A stretch of DNA of 64,000 bases from Spirillospora albida. GTDB lineage: Bacteria > Actinomycetota > Actinomycetes > Streptosporangiales > Streptosporangiaceae. Below the pieces are notes generated by a model that worked only from the letters and a program-made list of their open reading frames with translations, had not been told where the DNA came from and searched no databases. This document shows, piece after piece, positions 8,285-15,696 of this stretch. The position numbers were made by a program, and so were the translations under genes. How positions within the stretch are numbered: the stretch's first letter is position 1; each line of letters starts with the position of its first letter. The stretch lies in contig NZ_JOFJ01000023.1 of the NCBI RefSeq assembly GCF_000718255.1, positions 1-64,000 of the forward strand, read 5' to 3'.

Positions 8285-8830
8285 TCAGCCGGGTGCGCTG
8301 ATGTCGGTGTGGAGGCGGATCTGGCGGACGGGGTCGCCCATGTCGAGGGTGCGGGCGGTGCCGTCGGGGGCCCAGCCGGCGGAGCCGAGGAAGGAGCGCA
8401 TGACCTCGTCGTCCTCGAACGTCCAGGTGATGAGCGTGCCGGTGCCGTCGTCGCGGAGGAGGTCGACGGTGGCGGCGAGCAGCCGGCTGCCGTGGCCGGC
8501 TCGGGCGTGCAGCGGGTCGACCAGCAGGGCGACCAGCTCGGCGGTGGTGGCGGGATCGGTGTCGTCGTCCTCGGCGGGGGCGTGCGCGGCGAACCCGACG
8601 ACGAGGTCGGACGCGACGGCCGCGACCAGCCGGTGCCGGGGGCTCGGCGGGGACGCCGCGGCCTCGGCCCACCGCTCCCGCCACGCCTCCCGCGCCTCCT
8701 CGCTCGTCACCCGGTCGAGGACGGCGCCGGGCAGGAGGTCGCGGTAGGCCTGCCGCCACGTCCGCACCTGGATGTCGGCGATCGCGGCGGCGTCGGCGCG
8801 GCGTGCGGGCCGCACCCCAACGTCGGGCAT
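8285..8830 (-). CDS. GNAT family N-acetyltransferase
   Basis: A 181-residue acetyl-CoA-dependent acyltransferase of unknown substrate. Typical GNAT order is visible: VRPARRADAAAIADIQVRTWRQAYRDL at the N-terminus, the central strands VVGFAAHAP and AELVALLVDP, the acetyl-CoA loop HARAGHGSRLL (variant of R/QxxGxG/A, about residues 110-120) and a C-terminal FLGSAGWAPDG segment. AGAGGA about ten bases before the ATG fixes the start and discards a longer frame. The gene stands alone between the MFS pump and the divergent VOC gene. Confidence 0.85.
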   Translation of the reverse strand: MPDVGVRPARRADAAAIADIQVRTWRQAYRDLLPGAVLDRVTSEEAREAWRERWAEAAASPPSPRHRLVAAVASDLVVGFAAHAPAEDDDTDPATTAELVALLVDPLHARAGHGSRLLAATVDLLRDDGTGTLITWTFEDDEVMRSFLGSAGWAPDGTARTLDMGDPVRQIRLHTDISAPG

Positions 8831-9033
8831 GAGCGTGCACGTCCTCTCGTCCGGGATCACCCAACTGTAGAGGCAGCCGGGCCGTCCGGGGGGCGGTGCC
8901 GAACGCGGGAACGCCCGGCTGGCCCAGGAGACGAGCGCCGGACGGGACACTCCGCCGTACGACAGGCTTCGCGCACTGCCACGGCGATGCCCTTCAACGT
9001 TTCACCGGTGGTCGAATACGGGAGGAGATAACG

Positions 9034-9387
9034 ATGACTCCGAAGGTGGGCAACATCGCCATCGACTGCAATGACCTGGAAGCCATGACCGCGTTCTGGG
9101 GGACGCTCCTCGACCTCAAGACGACGTCGCGCAGCGACGACTGGATCGACCTGGAGCCGTTGGGAGAGGGCGGTCCCGTCCTGTCGTTCCAGAAGGTCCC
9201 GGAGAGCAAGTCGGGCAAGAACCGGCTGCACTTCGACCTGGACGTGCCCGACATCCACGCGGCGGGGGAACGCGCCCGCGAGCTGGGCGCCACGCCTGCG
9301 GGGGCGCCGATGGGCGACGACCCCGACTCGCCCTTCCAGGTCTGGCGCGACCCGGAGGGCAACGAGTTCTGTTTCGTGACCGCCTAA
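9034..9387 (+). CDS. VOC family protein (glyoxalase/bleomycin-resistance fold)
   Basis: A 117-residue single-domain protein of the vicinal-oxygen-chelate superfamily, close to the Glyoxalase_6 group common in actinomycetes. Features are the N-terminal IDCNDLEAMTAFWGTLLD, the central RLHFDLDVPD strand, and the terminal VWRDPEGNEFCFV with the metal-ligand Glu position. GGAGGAG six bases before the ATG gives a clear start. No substrate can be inferred. It is convergent with the MocR regulator, and its stop codon is part of a 20-bp tandem duplication. Confidence 0.85.
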   Translation: MTPKVGNIAIDCNDLEAMTAFWGTLLDLKTTSRSDDWIDLEPLGEGGPVLSFQKVPESKSGKNRLHFDLDVPDIHAAGERARELGATPAGAPMGDDPDSPFQVWRDPEGNEFCFVTA

Positions 9388-9423
9388 CCGCGCATGACGG
9401 CGGCTAACCGCGCATGACGGCGG
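9384..9423. repeat. Perfect 20-bp tandem duplication across two convergent stop codons
   Basis: CTAACCGCGCATGACGGCGG occurs twice head to tail, at 9384-9403 and 9404-9423, with no mismatch. The first copy holds the TAA stop of the VOC gene; the second encodes (minus strand) the last residues and TAG of the MocR regulator, so the AVMRG-stop coding tail is present twice. Confidence 0.95.
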
Positions 9424-10795
9424 CCAGCCGGCGGACGCCCTCCGCCAGATCGGCCTCTGAGGGTGCCGTGGCGTAGCCGAGCCGCAGGTAGGAGCCCTGC
9501 GGCTCGGCGGGGAAGAAGGGCCGCCCGGCGCTGACCAGGACCCCCTCGCGGAGTGCGGCCTCCGCCAGGGCGACGTCGTCCACGCCGTCCGGAAGGCGGA
9601 CCCACAGGTGGAGGCCGCCTTCCGGACGGCTCGCCCGCAGCTCCGGCAGCTCCTTCGCCAGGGCCGCGCGCAGGGCGTCCCGGCGCGCGCGCAGCGCCGT
9701 CCGGACGGCGCGCAGGTGCCGTGCCCAGCCGGGGGAGCTGACCAGTTCGAGGACGGTCTCCTGCAGAGGGCGGGCCGGGAAGAACTCCTCGACCAGCTGC
9801 GTCGCGCGGATCCGTTCCGCTACCGGTCCCCGCGCGATCACCGCGGCCACCCGCAGGCTCGGCGCGGTGGCCTTCGTCAGGGACGCGATGTGGACGACGC
9901 GCCCCGAGTCGTCCGCGGCGATCAGCGGCGGCGGGGCGGCCTCGATGCCGAGATGCCGTGCGAAGTCGTCCTCGACGACGAAGGCGCCCGCCGCCCGCGC
10001 CGCGTCCAGGACCCGCACGCGCCGCTCGGGGGCCAGCACCGCCCCCGTCGGATTGTGGAAGGTGGGCTGGCAGTAGAAGGCGCGGGCGCCGCTCACCGCG
10101 AACGCCTCGGCGAGCAGGTCGGGGCGGACGCCGTCCGCGTCGACGGGGACGGGCACCGGGTGCAGCCCGCTCGCCCGCGCGATCGACAGCACGCCGAGGT
10201 AGGTCGGCGACTCGACGAGCAGGGGCGCGCCGGGCGGCAGCAGCGCCCGCAGGACGGTCGTCACCGACTGCTGCCCGCCGCCGGTGATGAGCACGTCGGC
10301 GGGCGCGACGCCGCCGCCGACCGTCCGGGCGAACCAGGCGCGCAGCTCCGGGACGCCGCCGAGCGGCGGGACCGCCCAGGCGTCCGGGCGGCGGGCGGCG
10401 CGCGCGGTGGCGGTCGCGAGGGCGCGCGCCGGCTGCAGGGACGGGTGCAGGTAGCCGCCGCTGAGCGGGACGACCCCCTCGGGCGGCGGGTTCAGCAGCC
10501 ACGCCACCCCGGCGGGGTCGACCGCGCGGTCGCCGAGCGCGACGGCCTGCCAGCCGACGTCGCCCGGCTCCCGGCCGGCGGGCGGCCGCTCGGCGGCGAA
10601 CGCGCCGCTGCCCGGACGGGTCACGACGAGGCCCTCGGCGGCGAGCAGCCCGAGCGCGCGCGACACCGTGACCGGGCTGACCCGGTGCCGCGCGACCAGC
10701 GAACGGCTGGACGGGAGCCGCTCGCCCGGTTCCAGCCCGGCCACCTCGGCCCGCAGGGCGGTCGCCAGGGCGGACACACTGCTATCGTGGTGCAT
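9404..10795 (-). CDS. MocR/PdxR-type regulator: GntR winged helix fused to class I aminotransferase domain
   Basis: A 463-residue transcription factor. Residues 1-75 form a GntR-type DNA-binding domain (GERLPSSRSLVARHRVSPVTVSRALGLLAAEGLV, then RPGSG), and residues about 105-460 an aminotransferase fold that binds PLP. Visible PLP-site elements are GGGQQSV, FYCQPTFHNPTG, VVEDDFARHLG and the Schiff-base lysine in IASLTKATAPSLR. MocR proteins usually regulate a divergent neighbouring gene, here an EamA exporter. Its ATG interlocks with the exporter's ATG. PdxR-type members control PLP synthesis, but no pdx genes are nearby, so control of the exporter is the better inference. Confidence 0.9.
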   Translation of the reverse strand: MHHDSSVSALATALRAEVAGLEPGERLPSSRSLVARHRVSPVTVSRALGLLAAEGLVVTRPGSGAFAAERPPAGREPGDVGWQAVALGDRAVDPAGVAWLLNPPPEGVVPLSGGYLHPSLQPARALATATARAARRPDAWAVPPLGGVPELRAWFARTVGGGVAPADVLITGGGQQSVTTVLRALLPPGAPLLVESPTYLGVLSIARASGLHPVPVPVDADGVRPDLLAEAFAVSGARAFYCQPTFHNPTGAVLAPERRVRVLDAARAAGAFVVEDDFARHLGIEAAPPPLIAADDSGRVVHIASLTKATAPSLRVAAVIARGPVAERIRATQLVEEFFPARPLQETVLELVSSPGWARHLRAVRTALRARRDALRAALAKELPELRASRPEGGLHLWVRLPDGVDDVALAEAALREGVLVSAGRPFFPAEPQGSYLRLGYATAPSEADLAEGVRRLAAVMRG

Positions 10796-10834
10796 GGAGA
10801 GCCAGGGTAGCGCTACTACAGAACGGTCGATAGC
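10781..10834. promoter_or_regulatory. Candidate MocR operator with nested inverted repeats
   Basis: A perfect 10-bp palindrome GTAGCGCTAC lies at 10807-10816. Outer arms GCTATCG (10781-10787) and CGATAGC (10828-10834) form a second inverted repeat around nearly the same centre. This span covers both start codons of the divergent regulator and exporter genes, which is where an autoregulated MocR would be expected to bind. The repeats are seen directly; the function is inferred. Confidence 0.45.
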
Positions 10835-11765
10835 GGCGGGCGGATTCGGGCTCGCCTCGCTCGGCATGGTGATCTATTCGTTCACCTTCCCGGCGACCGT
10901 GTTCGCGCTGGACGGCTTCGACCCCTACCTGATCGGCATCGGCCGCGCCGGTATCGCGAGCGTCCTGGCCGCGATAGCACTGCTCGCCGTTCGCGCGCGT
11001 CCGCCGCGGCGCCGGGATCTCGGCGGCCTGCTGCTCGTCGGTGCCGGAGTGGTCTTCGGCTTCCCGGTGCTGACGACCCTGGCGCTCGACCGGGGCGCCT
11101 CGTCCGGGCACGCGGCCGTCGTGATCGGGCTGCTGCCCGCCGCCACCGCCGTGTTCGCCGTGCTGCGCGCGGGCGAGCGGCCCTCCGGCGGCTTCTGGCT
11201 TGCGGCGGCGGCCGGAGCGGCCTGCGTCACCGGCTTCACGCTCGTCCAGGGAGCGGGCCGGGCGACGCCCGCCGACCTGCTGCTGTTCGGGGCGCTGATC
11301 GCCGCGGCGGTCGGCTACACCGAGGGCGGCCGGCTCGCCCGCGCCATGCCCGGCTGGCGCGTCATCTCCTGGGCGCTCCTGCTGACGGTTCCCGCGACCG
11401 TCCCGCTCACCGCCTGGCTCTACGCGACGACCGGTCCGCAGTGGACGGGACGCTCCGCGCTCGGTCTCGGCTACGTCGCCGTGTTCTCCGCCTACCTCGG
11501 CTTCTTCGCGTGGTACGCGGGCCTCGCGCGGGCCGGGATCGCGCGTGCGGGTCAGGTTCAGCTCGCTCAGCCCGTCCTGACGCTCGTCTGGTCGGCGCTG
11601 CTCCTGGCCGAGCCCGTCGGCCTGGCGACGGCGGCGGGCGCCGTGGGGGTGCTCGTCTGCGTCGCGCTCACGCAGCGCACGCGCGTCCGCCGGGAGGGCG
11701 CCCCGGCCCTTGCATCATGTGACACTTTCGCGCACGATGGGAGGGAGAGCGTCACAACGCCGTGA
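10794..11765 (+). CDS. EamA/DMT family transporter
   Basis: A 323-residue membrane protein of the drug/metabolite transporter superfamily with two EamA repeats, about ten hydrophobic segments: the first repeat begins GFGLASLGMVIYSF and the second around ADLLLFGALIAAAVGYTEG. Such proteins export amino acids, drugs or metabolites; the substrate is unknown, though control by a PLP-binding MocR regulator hints at an amino-acid-like or vitamin-B6-related compound. The ATG shares bases with the ATG of the opposite gene; there is no room for a normal upstream promoter and ribosome-binding site, so a leaderless message or a later start (Met25, MVIYSF) is possible. Confidence 0.85.
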   Translation: MESQGSATTERSIAAGGFGLASLGMVIYSFTFPATVFALDGFDPYLIGIGRAGIASVLAAIALLAVRARPPRRRDLGGLLLVGAGVVFGFPVLTTLALDRGASSGHAAVVIGLLPAATAVFAVLRAGERPSGGFWLAAAAGAACVTGFTLVQGAGRATPADLLLFGALIAAAVGYTEGGRLARAMPGWRVISWALLLTVPATVPLTAWLYATTGPQWTGRSALGLGYVAVFSAYLGFFAWYAGLARAGIARAGQVQLAQPVLTLVWSALLLAEPVGLATAAGAVGVLVCVALTQRTRVRREGAPALASCDTFAHDGRESVTTP

Positions 11766-11777
11766 CAGGAGCCGTGC

Positions 11778-12803
11778 ATGGCCGACATGCCGACCGTTCC
11801 GGAGGGCGGGTTCTGGCCCGCCCCCGAGATCCCGCAGCCGAACATCTACCCGATGGAGTGGCGGGTGGAGACCGAAAAACTCGCCGCCATCTACGAGAAG
11901 TCCAAGCGCATGGTCTGGAATCCCGCGGACCTGCCCTGGGACGGCATCCGTCCCGAGGACTTCACCCCGGAGCAGCGGCTCGGGATCATGTACTGGTTCG
12001 CCGTCCTGGCCAACTTCGACGCGTCCGGCCCGGCCGTGTTCGCGCGCGCGACGATCCACGCGTTCGAGCAGCACGAGGAGGACCCGGTCCGCAAGTGCTT
12101 CTTCTCCATCACGCGGGACGAGATGAACCACGAGGAGTGCTGCCAGCGCACGATCGCGAGGCTCTGGCCCGGCGGTCCACTCGACTGGAGCCCGGAGACG
12201 GACCTGGAGAAGGCCGCCCACAACAACATCGGCTGGCTCTACCACAACGGCGGCCGCTACTGGCAGGGCTACAACAGCGCCGTTCGCAAATACTCGCTCG
12301 CCGTCCTGTTCACCAGCTTCATGATGGGGGAGATGGCCGCGTCCACCCTGTTCCGGGGAATGGCCTCGGGGACGCGGCACCCCGTCTTCGGCGAGATGTT
12401 CAAGAAGATCGGCCGGGACGAGTCGCGCCACCTCCAGATCTGCATGACGATTCTGGAGAACGAGTGGCCTGGCCTCACCGAGGACGTCAAGGGTCAGATC
12501 ACCAAGCAGCTCCGCGCCGGTTTCGTTTTCCTGTCGATGATCCTGTGGGAACCGCCGGACGGCTTCTGGGATCTGCCGCCCTACTTCCTCCACAACCACC
12601 GCGTGCTCATGGACCACGCGCGGGACGCCGGACTCGGCGTCCTGTCGTTCGAGGAGCAGGCGGAGAACTGGAAGCTGGCCATTGCCCGCGTCCGCGCGAT
12701 CGTGGAGCGGTGGGGCATCGAATTCCCCGCCATCCCCGAACTCGACATCTCCGGTGTGGAAGTGAGCTTCATCGATCCGGAGGACATCATCCCGGTGTTC
12801 TGA
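11778..12803 (+). CDS. Ferritin-like diiron protein of unknown function
   Basis: A 341-residue, mostly helical protein with the complete carboxylate-bridged diiron pattern: a Glu in HAFEQHEED (about residue 97), ExxH in RDEMNHEE (about 114-121), a Glu in FMMGEMAA and a second ExxH in GRDESRHLQ (about 215). This E/ExxH/E/ExxH set places it in the ferritin-like superfamily with ribonucleotide reductase R2, acyl-ACP desaturases and AurF-type N-oxygenases. I cannot assign a substrate. AGGAG six bases before the ATG supports the start. It follows the EamA gene by 12 bp and is probably co-transcribed, suggesting an oxidised product that is exported. Confidence 0.75.
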   Translation: MADMPTVPEGGFWPAPEIPQPNIYPMEWRVETEKLAAIYEKSKRMVWNPADLPWDGIRPEDFTPEQRLGIMYWFAVLANFDASGPAVFARATIHAFEQHEEDPVRKCFFSITRDEMNHEECCQRTIARLWPGGPLDWSPETDLEKAAHNNIGWLYHNGGRYWQGYNSAVRKYSLAVLFTSFMMGEMAASTLFRGMASGTRHPVFGEMFKKIGRDESRHLQICMTILENEWPGLTEDVKGQITKQLRAGFVFLSMILWEPPDGFWDLPPYFLHNHRVLMDHARDAGLGVLSFEEQAENWKLAIARVRAIVERWGIEFPAIPELDISGVEVSFIDPEDIIPVF

Positions 12804-12807
12804 AGCC

Positions 12808-12984
12808 TCAGTCCTTGACGATCGATGCCAGGAGCGTCACGACCGCCAGCCCGACGCCGATGGGGACCGCGGCAGAGGGGTTCATGGCGCACAGTCCCGC
12901 CGCGCCGCCCGCGATGATCAGGATGACAAGGGCGCGCGTGGTGATCAGGGGCTTGGGCTCGATCTGATTCGGACGTACACGCAT
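12808..12984 (-). CDS. Small two-TM membrane protein, hypothetical
   Basis: A 58-residue protein with a short basic N-terminus (MRVRPNQIEPKP) and two predicted membrane helices separated by a CAMNPSAAVP turn. No family recognised. GGAGG nine bases before the chosen ATG supports it over an in-frame codon 12 residues upstream. A TTGACA sequence lies upstream on the same strand. It is convergent with the diiron gene, stop to stop within 5 bp. Confidence 0.65.
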   Translation of the reverse strand: MRVRPNQIEPKPLITTRALVILIIAGGAAGLCAMNPSAAVPIGVGLAVVTLLASIVKD

Positions 12985-13019
12985 GTCACTCGACCTCCAA
13001 TCCCCCGTGATCGGGTTCA

Positions 13020-13053
13020 CGGCCTGTTACCGGTATGATTCCCCCAATGTCAA
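13020..13053 (-). promoter_or_regulatory. Possible sigma-70-type promoter for the small membrane protein
   Basis: On the minus strand TTGACA occurs at 13053-13048, a perfect -35 match. About 17 bases later lies a weak -10 candidate (GTAACA), placing transcription roughly 40 bases before the ATG at 12984. The -10 is poor, so confidence is low. Confidence 0.3.
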
Positions 13054-13160
13054 CCCCGCGAGCGCGCTGCGCAAAACGATGATCGATTCATGGACAAGGC
13101 ATGGTCGTGACATGGTGGACAGGGGGTAGAAGTACCCGTTTCATCAGCCATCATTGTTGA

Positions 13161-14174
13161 ATGTCGCGGATCTTGTGGATTGCGGGGCGGTGGACGGCTT
13201 GGGCGATCGCGTACGTCGCGGGCCTGATGGCCCTCGTCCTGGCCGGGGCCTGGGTGTGGTGGCAGCCCGATCCCAAGGCGGGCGGGACGGAGGCCAACGC
13301 GCTGTGGGCGCGCCACCAATGGGTGGGGGAGAGCCACACCGAGGAGGAGTACCGCGCGTTCGGTGAGCTGCTGAAGAGGCACCGCATCACCGACGTGTTC
13401 TTCCACGCCGGCCCGTTCGAGCCGGACGGGACGGTGCCGGAGTCCAGGCACCGCAACGCGAGGCGGCTCATCGCGGCCCTCCGCGAGCACGCGCCGGGCG
13501 TGCGCGCGCAGGCGTACCTCGGCCAGATCCGCGTGGTGGAGGACGAAGGCGTCATCGACCTGGACGACCCCGCCGTCCGCGCGCGCGTCCTGAAGACCGA
13601 CGAGAAGTTCCTCGATCTGGGCTTCGACGGGATCCACTACGACTTCGAGCCCATCTACCCCGACGACGAATCGTTCCTCGAGCTCATGGAGCGGACGCGC
13701 GAGCTGACCCGGGCCCGGGGCAGGCTGCTGTCGGTCGCGCTGGAGCAGCCGCCCCTCTTCGACCGGCTCCAGCCCGTCTACAAGGCCCTCGTCCCGCGCA
13801 CGGGCACCGTCCACCACCCGCCGCGTCCGACGAAGGAGTTCCTGCGGGCCGTGGCCGACCGCGCCGACCAGGTCGCGATCATGACCTACGACGTGTCGCT
13901 GCCGACGCGATCCCTCGCCGGCTGGCACTTCGCCCGGCACACCCGCGCGACGCTGGAGACCATCGGCGACCGGGTGACCGTGTTCATGGGCGTCCCCACC
14001 TACCGGCCGCTCATGGAGTGGGCGGAGACCCTGGACGTCGCGCTGCGCGGCGTCCGGCGCGGCGTCGACGACCTGGACCGGCCGCCGGCGCGGCCGTACG
14101 GGGTCGGGGTCTATGCCGACTGGACGACGAAATCGGGTGAATGGGACCGGTTTCGCCGTAACTGGCTGCCCTGA
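13161..14174 (+). CDS. Membrane-anchored GH18-like glycoside hydrolase/TIM-barrel protein, hypothetical
   Basis: A 337-residue protein with one N-terminal membrane segment (about residues 10-35, followed by WWQP) and an extracytoplasmic domain that resembles a TIM barrel. The segment GFDGIHYDFEPIYPDD (about 155-170) resembles the GH18 DGxxxDxE active-site strand, with Glu as candidate acid. Other barrel-like strands are ITDVFFHAGP, VRAQAYLGQIR, QVAIMTYDVSLP and VTVFMGVPTY. Whether it cleaves a glycan is unknown. The ATG lacks a clear ribosome-binding site, so it may be leaderless or start slightly later. A hairpin follows the gene. Confidence 0.6.
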   Translation: MSRILWIAGRWTAWAIAYVAGLMALVLAGAWVWWQPDPKAGGTEANALWARHQWVGESHTEEEYRAFGELLKRHRITDVFFHAGPFEPDGTVPESRHRNARRLIAALREHAPGVRAQAYLGQIRVVEDEGVIDLDDPAVRARVLKTDEKFLDLGFDGIHYDFEPIYPDDESFLELMERTRELTRARGRLLSVALEQPPLFDRLQPVYKALVPRTGTVHHPPRPTKEFLRAVADRADQVAIMTYDVSLPTRSLAGWHFARHTRATLETIGDRVTVFMGVPTYRPLMEWAETLDVALRGVRRGVDDLDRPPARPYGVGVYADWTTKSGEWDRFRRNWLP

Positions 14175-14197
14175 ACGACAGCAGGACTTGGCTGTTG

Positions 14198-14227
14198 GGA
14201 AAGCCCCGCGATGACGTTCGGCTTTCC
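14198..14227 (+). terminator. Hairpin after the GH18-like gene
   Basis: GGAAAGCC at 14198-14205 pairs perfectly with GGCTTTCC at 14220-14227 around a 14-base loop, 24 bp after the stop codon. No U-tract follows, as is common in actinobacteria. Confidence 0.5.
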
Positions 14228-14328
14228 GTGTCCGCGCAGGTCAGGGGGGTTGGATAGGCGCGAACCGGCGGGGTAGGCATCGACCCGTGAACCAGATCCG
14301 GCGATGGGTCGAGTGGGGAGCGAGGCCG

Positions 14329-14526
14329 ATGAGCATTCAGCAGGCCGCGTGGCGGGACGCCGACACGCTCAGCGAACTGGCAGCCGAGTTCACCGGCTGG
14401 CGGATCGGACGGGGCGGATCCGGGCAGTGGTGGGCCGTCCGGGGCAACGACCTCGTCCGGACGCCCTGCGTCGAGGAGCTGCGGCTCCGGCTGCAGGAGC
14501 TCATCGCCGCCGGCGCCCCGGGTTGA
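14329..14526 (+). CDS. Small conserved-looking protein, hypothetical
   Basis: A 65-residue soluble protein (starts MSIQQAAWRD, contains FTGWRIGRGGSGQWWAVRGNDLVRTPCVEELRLRL in shorter recognisable parts such as GWRIGR and QWWAVR). Proteins of this look, with a W-x-I-x-R-G strand and a C-terminal helix, are common in mycelial actinomycetes beside regulatory genes, but I cannot name the family. GGGGAGCGAGG precedes the ATG. Base composition and codon use fit real coding sequence. Confidence 0.6.
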   Translation: MSIQQAAWRDADTLSELAAEFTGWRIGRGGSGQWWAVRGNDLVRTPCVEELRLRLQELIAAGAPG

Positions 14527-14623
14527 TCCGTCGCCCGGCCCGGCGGGCTTTCCCCCATCGAGTCCGGGAAGTGGCCGGAGTGCCCCCGTAACGGGCGGTT
14601 CGCGTGCCACGATGAGTGGAGGG

Positions 14624-14663
14624 AGCCGCCGCCACGCGTACCCCCGAGCGTGTGGCGGCGGCT
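14624..14663 (+). promoter_or_regulatory. Very stable 15-bp stem-loop between the small gene and dapA
   Basis: Bases 14624-14638 pair with 14649-14663 (15 pairs, one G-U) around a 10-base loop. It lies 98 bp after one gene and 80 bp before the dapA ATG, with no U-tract. It could terminate the upstream unit or act as a leader structure for dapA; sequence alone does not decide. Confidence 0.5.
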
Positions 14664-14742
14664 TCTCCCGTCCCGGATCCGGCCGCGGCCGAGCCGGACC
14701 TGCGGGTCCGAGCGCGGGGGCCGGAACGGTACCGTTCGTTGC

Positions 14743-15696
14743 ATGGCACCCAGCACAACTCCCGACGCCCCGTTCGGACGGCTGCTGACCGCGATGGTCA
14801 CCCCGTTCACGCCCGACGGCGGCGTCGACTACGACGGCGCCGCGCGCCTCGCGACCCACCTGGTCGACGAGCGGCGCCACGACGGTCTCGTGGTCAGCGG
14901 GACCACCGGTGAGTCGCCCACGACGAGCGACGCCGAGAAACGGGACCTCCTGCGCGCGGTGGTCGACGCGGTCGGCGACCGCGCGGTCGTCGTCGCCGGT
15001 GCCGGGACGAACGACACCGCGCACAGCCTGGAACTCGCCCGGCAGGCCGAGGCCGCCGGCGCGCACGGGCTGCTCGTCGTCACGCCGTACTACAACAAGC
15101 CCCCGCAGGAGGGGCTGCTGGCGCACTTCCGGGCCGTCGCCGACGCGACCGGCCTGCCGACCATGCTGTACGACATCCCGGGCCGCGCCGGGGTGCCGAT
15201 CGAGGGCGACACGCTGCTGCGGCTCGCCGAGCACCCCCGGATCGTCGCCGTGAAGGACGCCAAGGGCGACCTCTTCGGCGCGTCCCGGGTGATGGCGGCG
15301 ACCGACCTCGTCTGGTACTCCGGCGACGACAACCTCAACCTGCCGTGGCTGTCGGTGGGCGCCGCCGGGTTCGTCAGCGTGATCGGGCATCTCGTGGGCA
15401 CCGAGCTCCATGAGATGATCGACGCATACCGCGCCGGTGAGCATGGGCGGGCGCTGGAGATCCACCGGCGGCTGCTGCCCGTGGTCACCGCGATCATGAC
15501 CCGTACGCAGGGCGCCATCGCCGTGAAGGCGGCGCTGCGACTGCTCGGCCTGCCCGGTGGCGGCCCGCTGCGCGCGCCGCTGGCCGAGGCCGGGCCCGAG
15601 TTCGCCGAGCGCCTGCGTGCGGACCTGACGATTGGGGGAGTCACCGTGCCCGACGCAGCAGTGCCGCACGACACCGTCCGGGAGGCCGCCCGGTGA
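14743..15696 (+). CDS. dapA: 4-hydroxy-tetrahydrodipicolinate synthase DapA
   Basis: Condenses pyruvate with aspartate semialdehyde, the first committed step to diaminopimelate and lysine. The 317-residue TIM barrel has the GTTGE motif (53-57), the catalytic Tyr in LYDIPGRAG (Tyr143) and the Schiff-base lysine in VAVKDAKGD (Lys171). The C-terminus is slightly extended (TVPDAAVPHDTVREAAR). The stop codon overlaps the rnj GTG by 4 bp, so both are translated from one message; this pairing is conserved in actinobacteria. The pathway partner dapF lies at the other end of the window. Confidence 0.96.
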   Translation: MAPSTTPDAPFGRLLTAMVTPFTPDGGVDYDGAARLATHLVDERRHDGLVVSGTTGESPTTSDAEKRDLLRAVVDAVGDRAVVVAGAGTNDTAHSLELARQAEAAGAHGLLVVTPYYNKPPQEGLLAHFRAVADATGLPTMLYDIPGRAGVPIEGDTLLRLAEHPRIVAVKDAKGDLFGASRVMAATDLVWYSGDDNLNLPWLSVGAAGFVSVIGHLVGTELHEMIDAYRAGEHGRALEIHRRLLPVVTAIMTRTQGAIAVKAALRLLGLPGGGPLRAPLAEAGPEFAERLRADLTIGGVTVPDAAVPHDTVREAAR

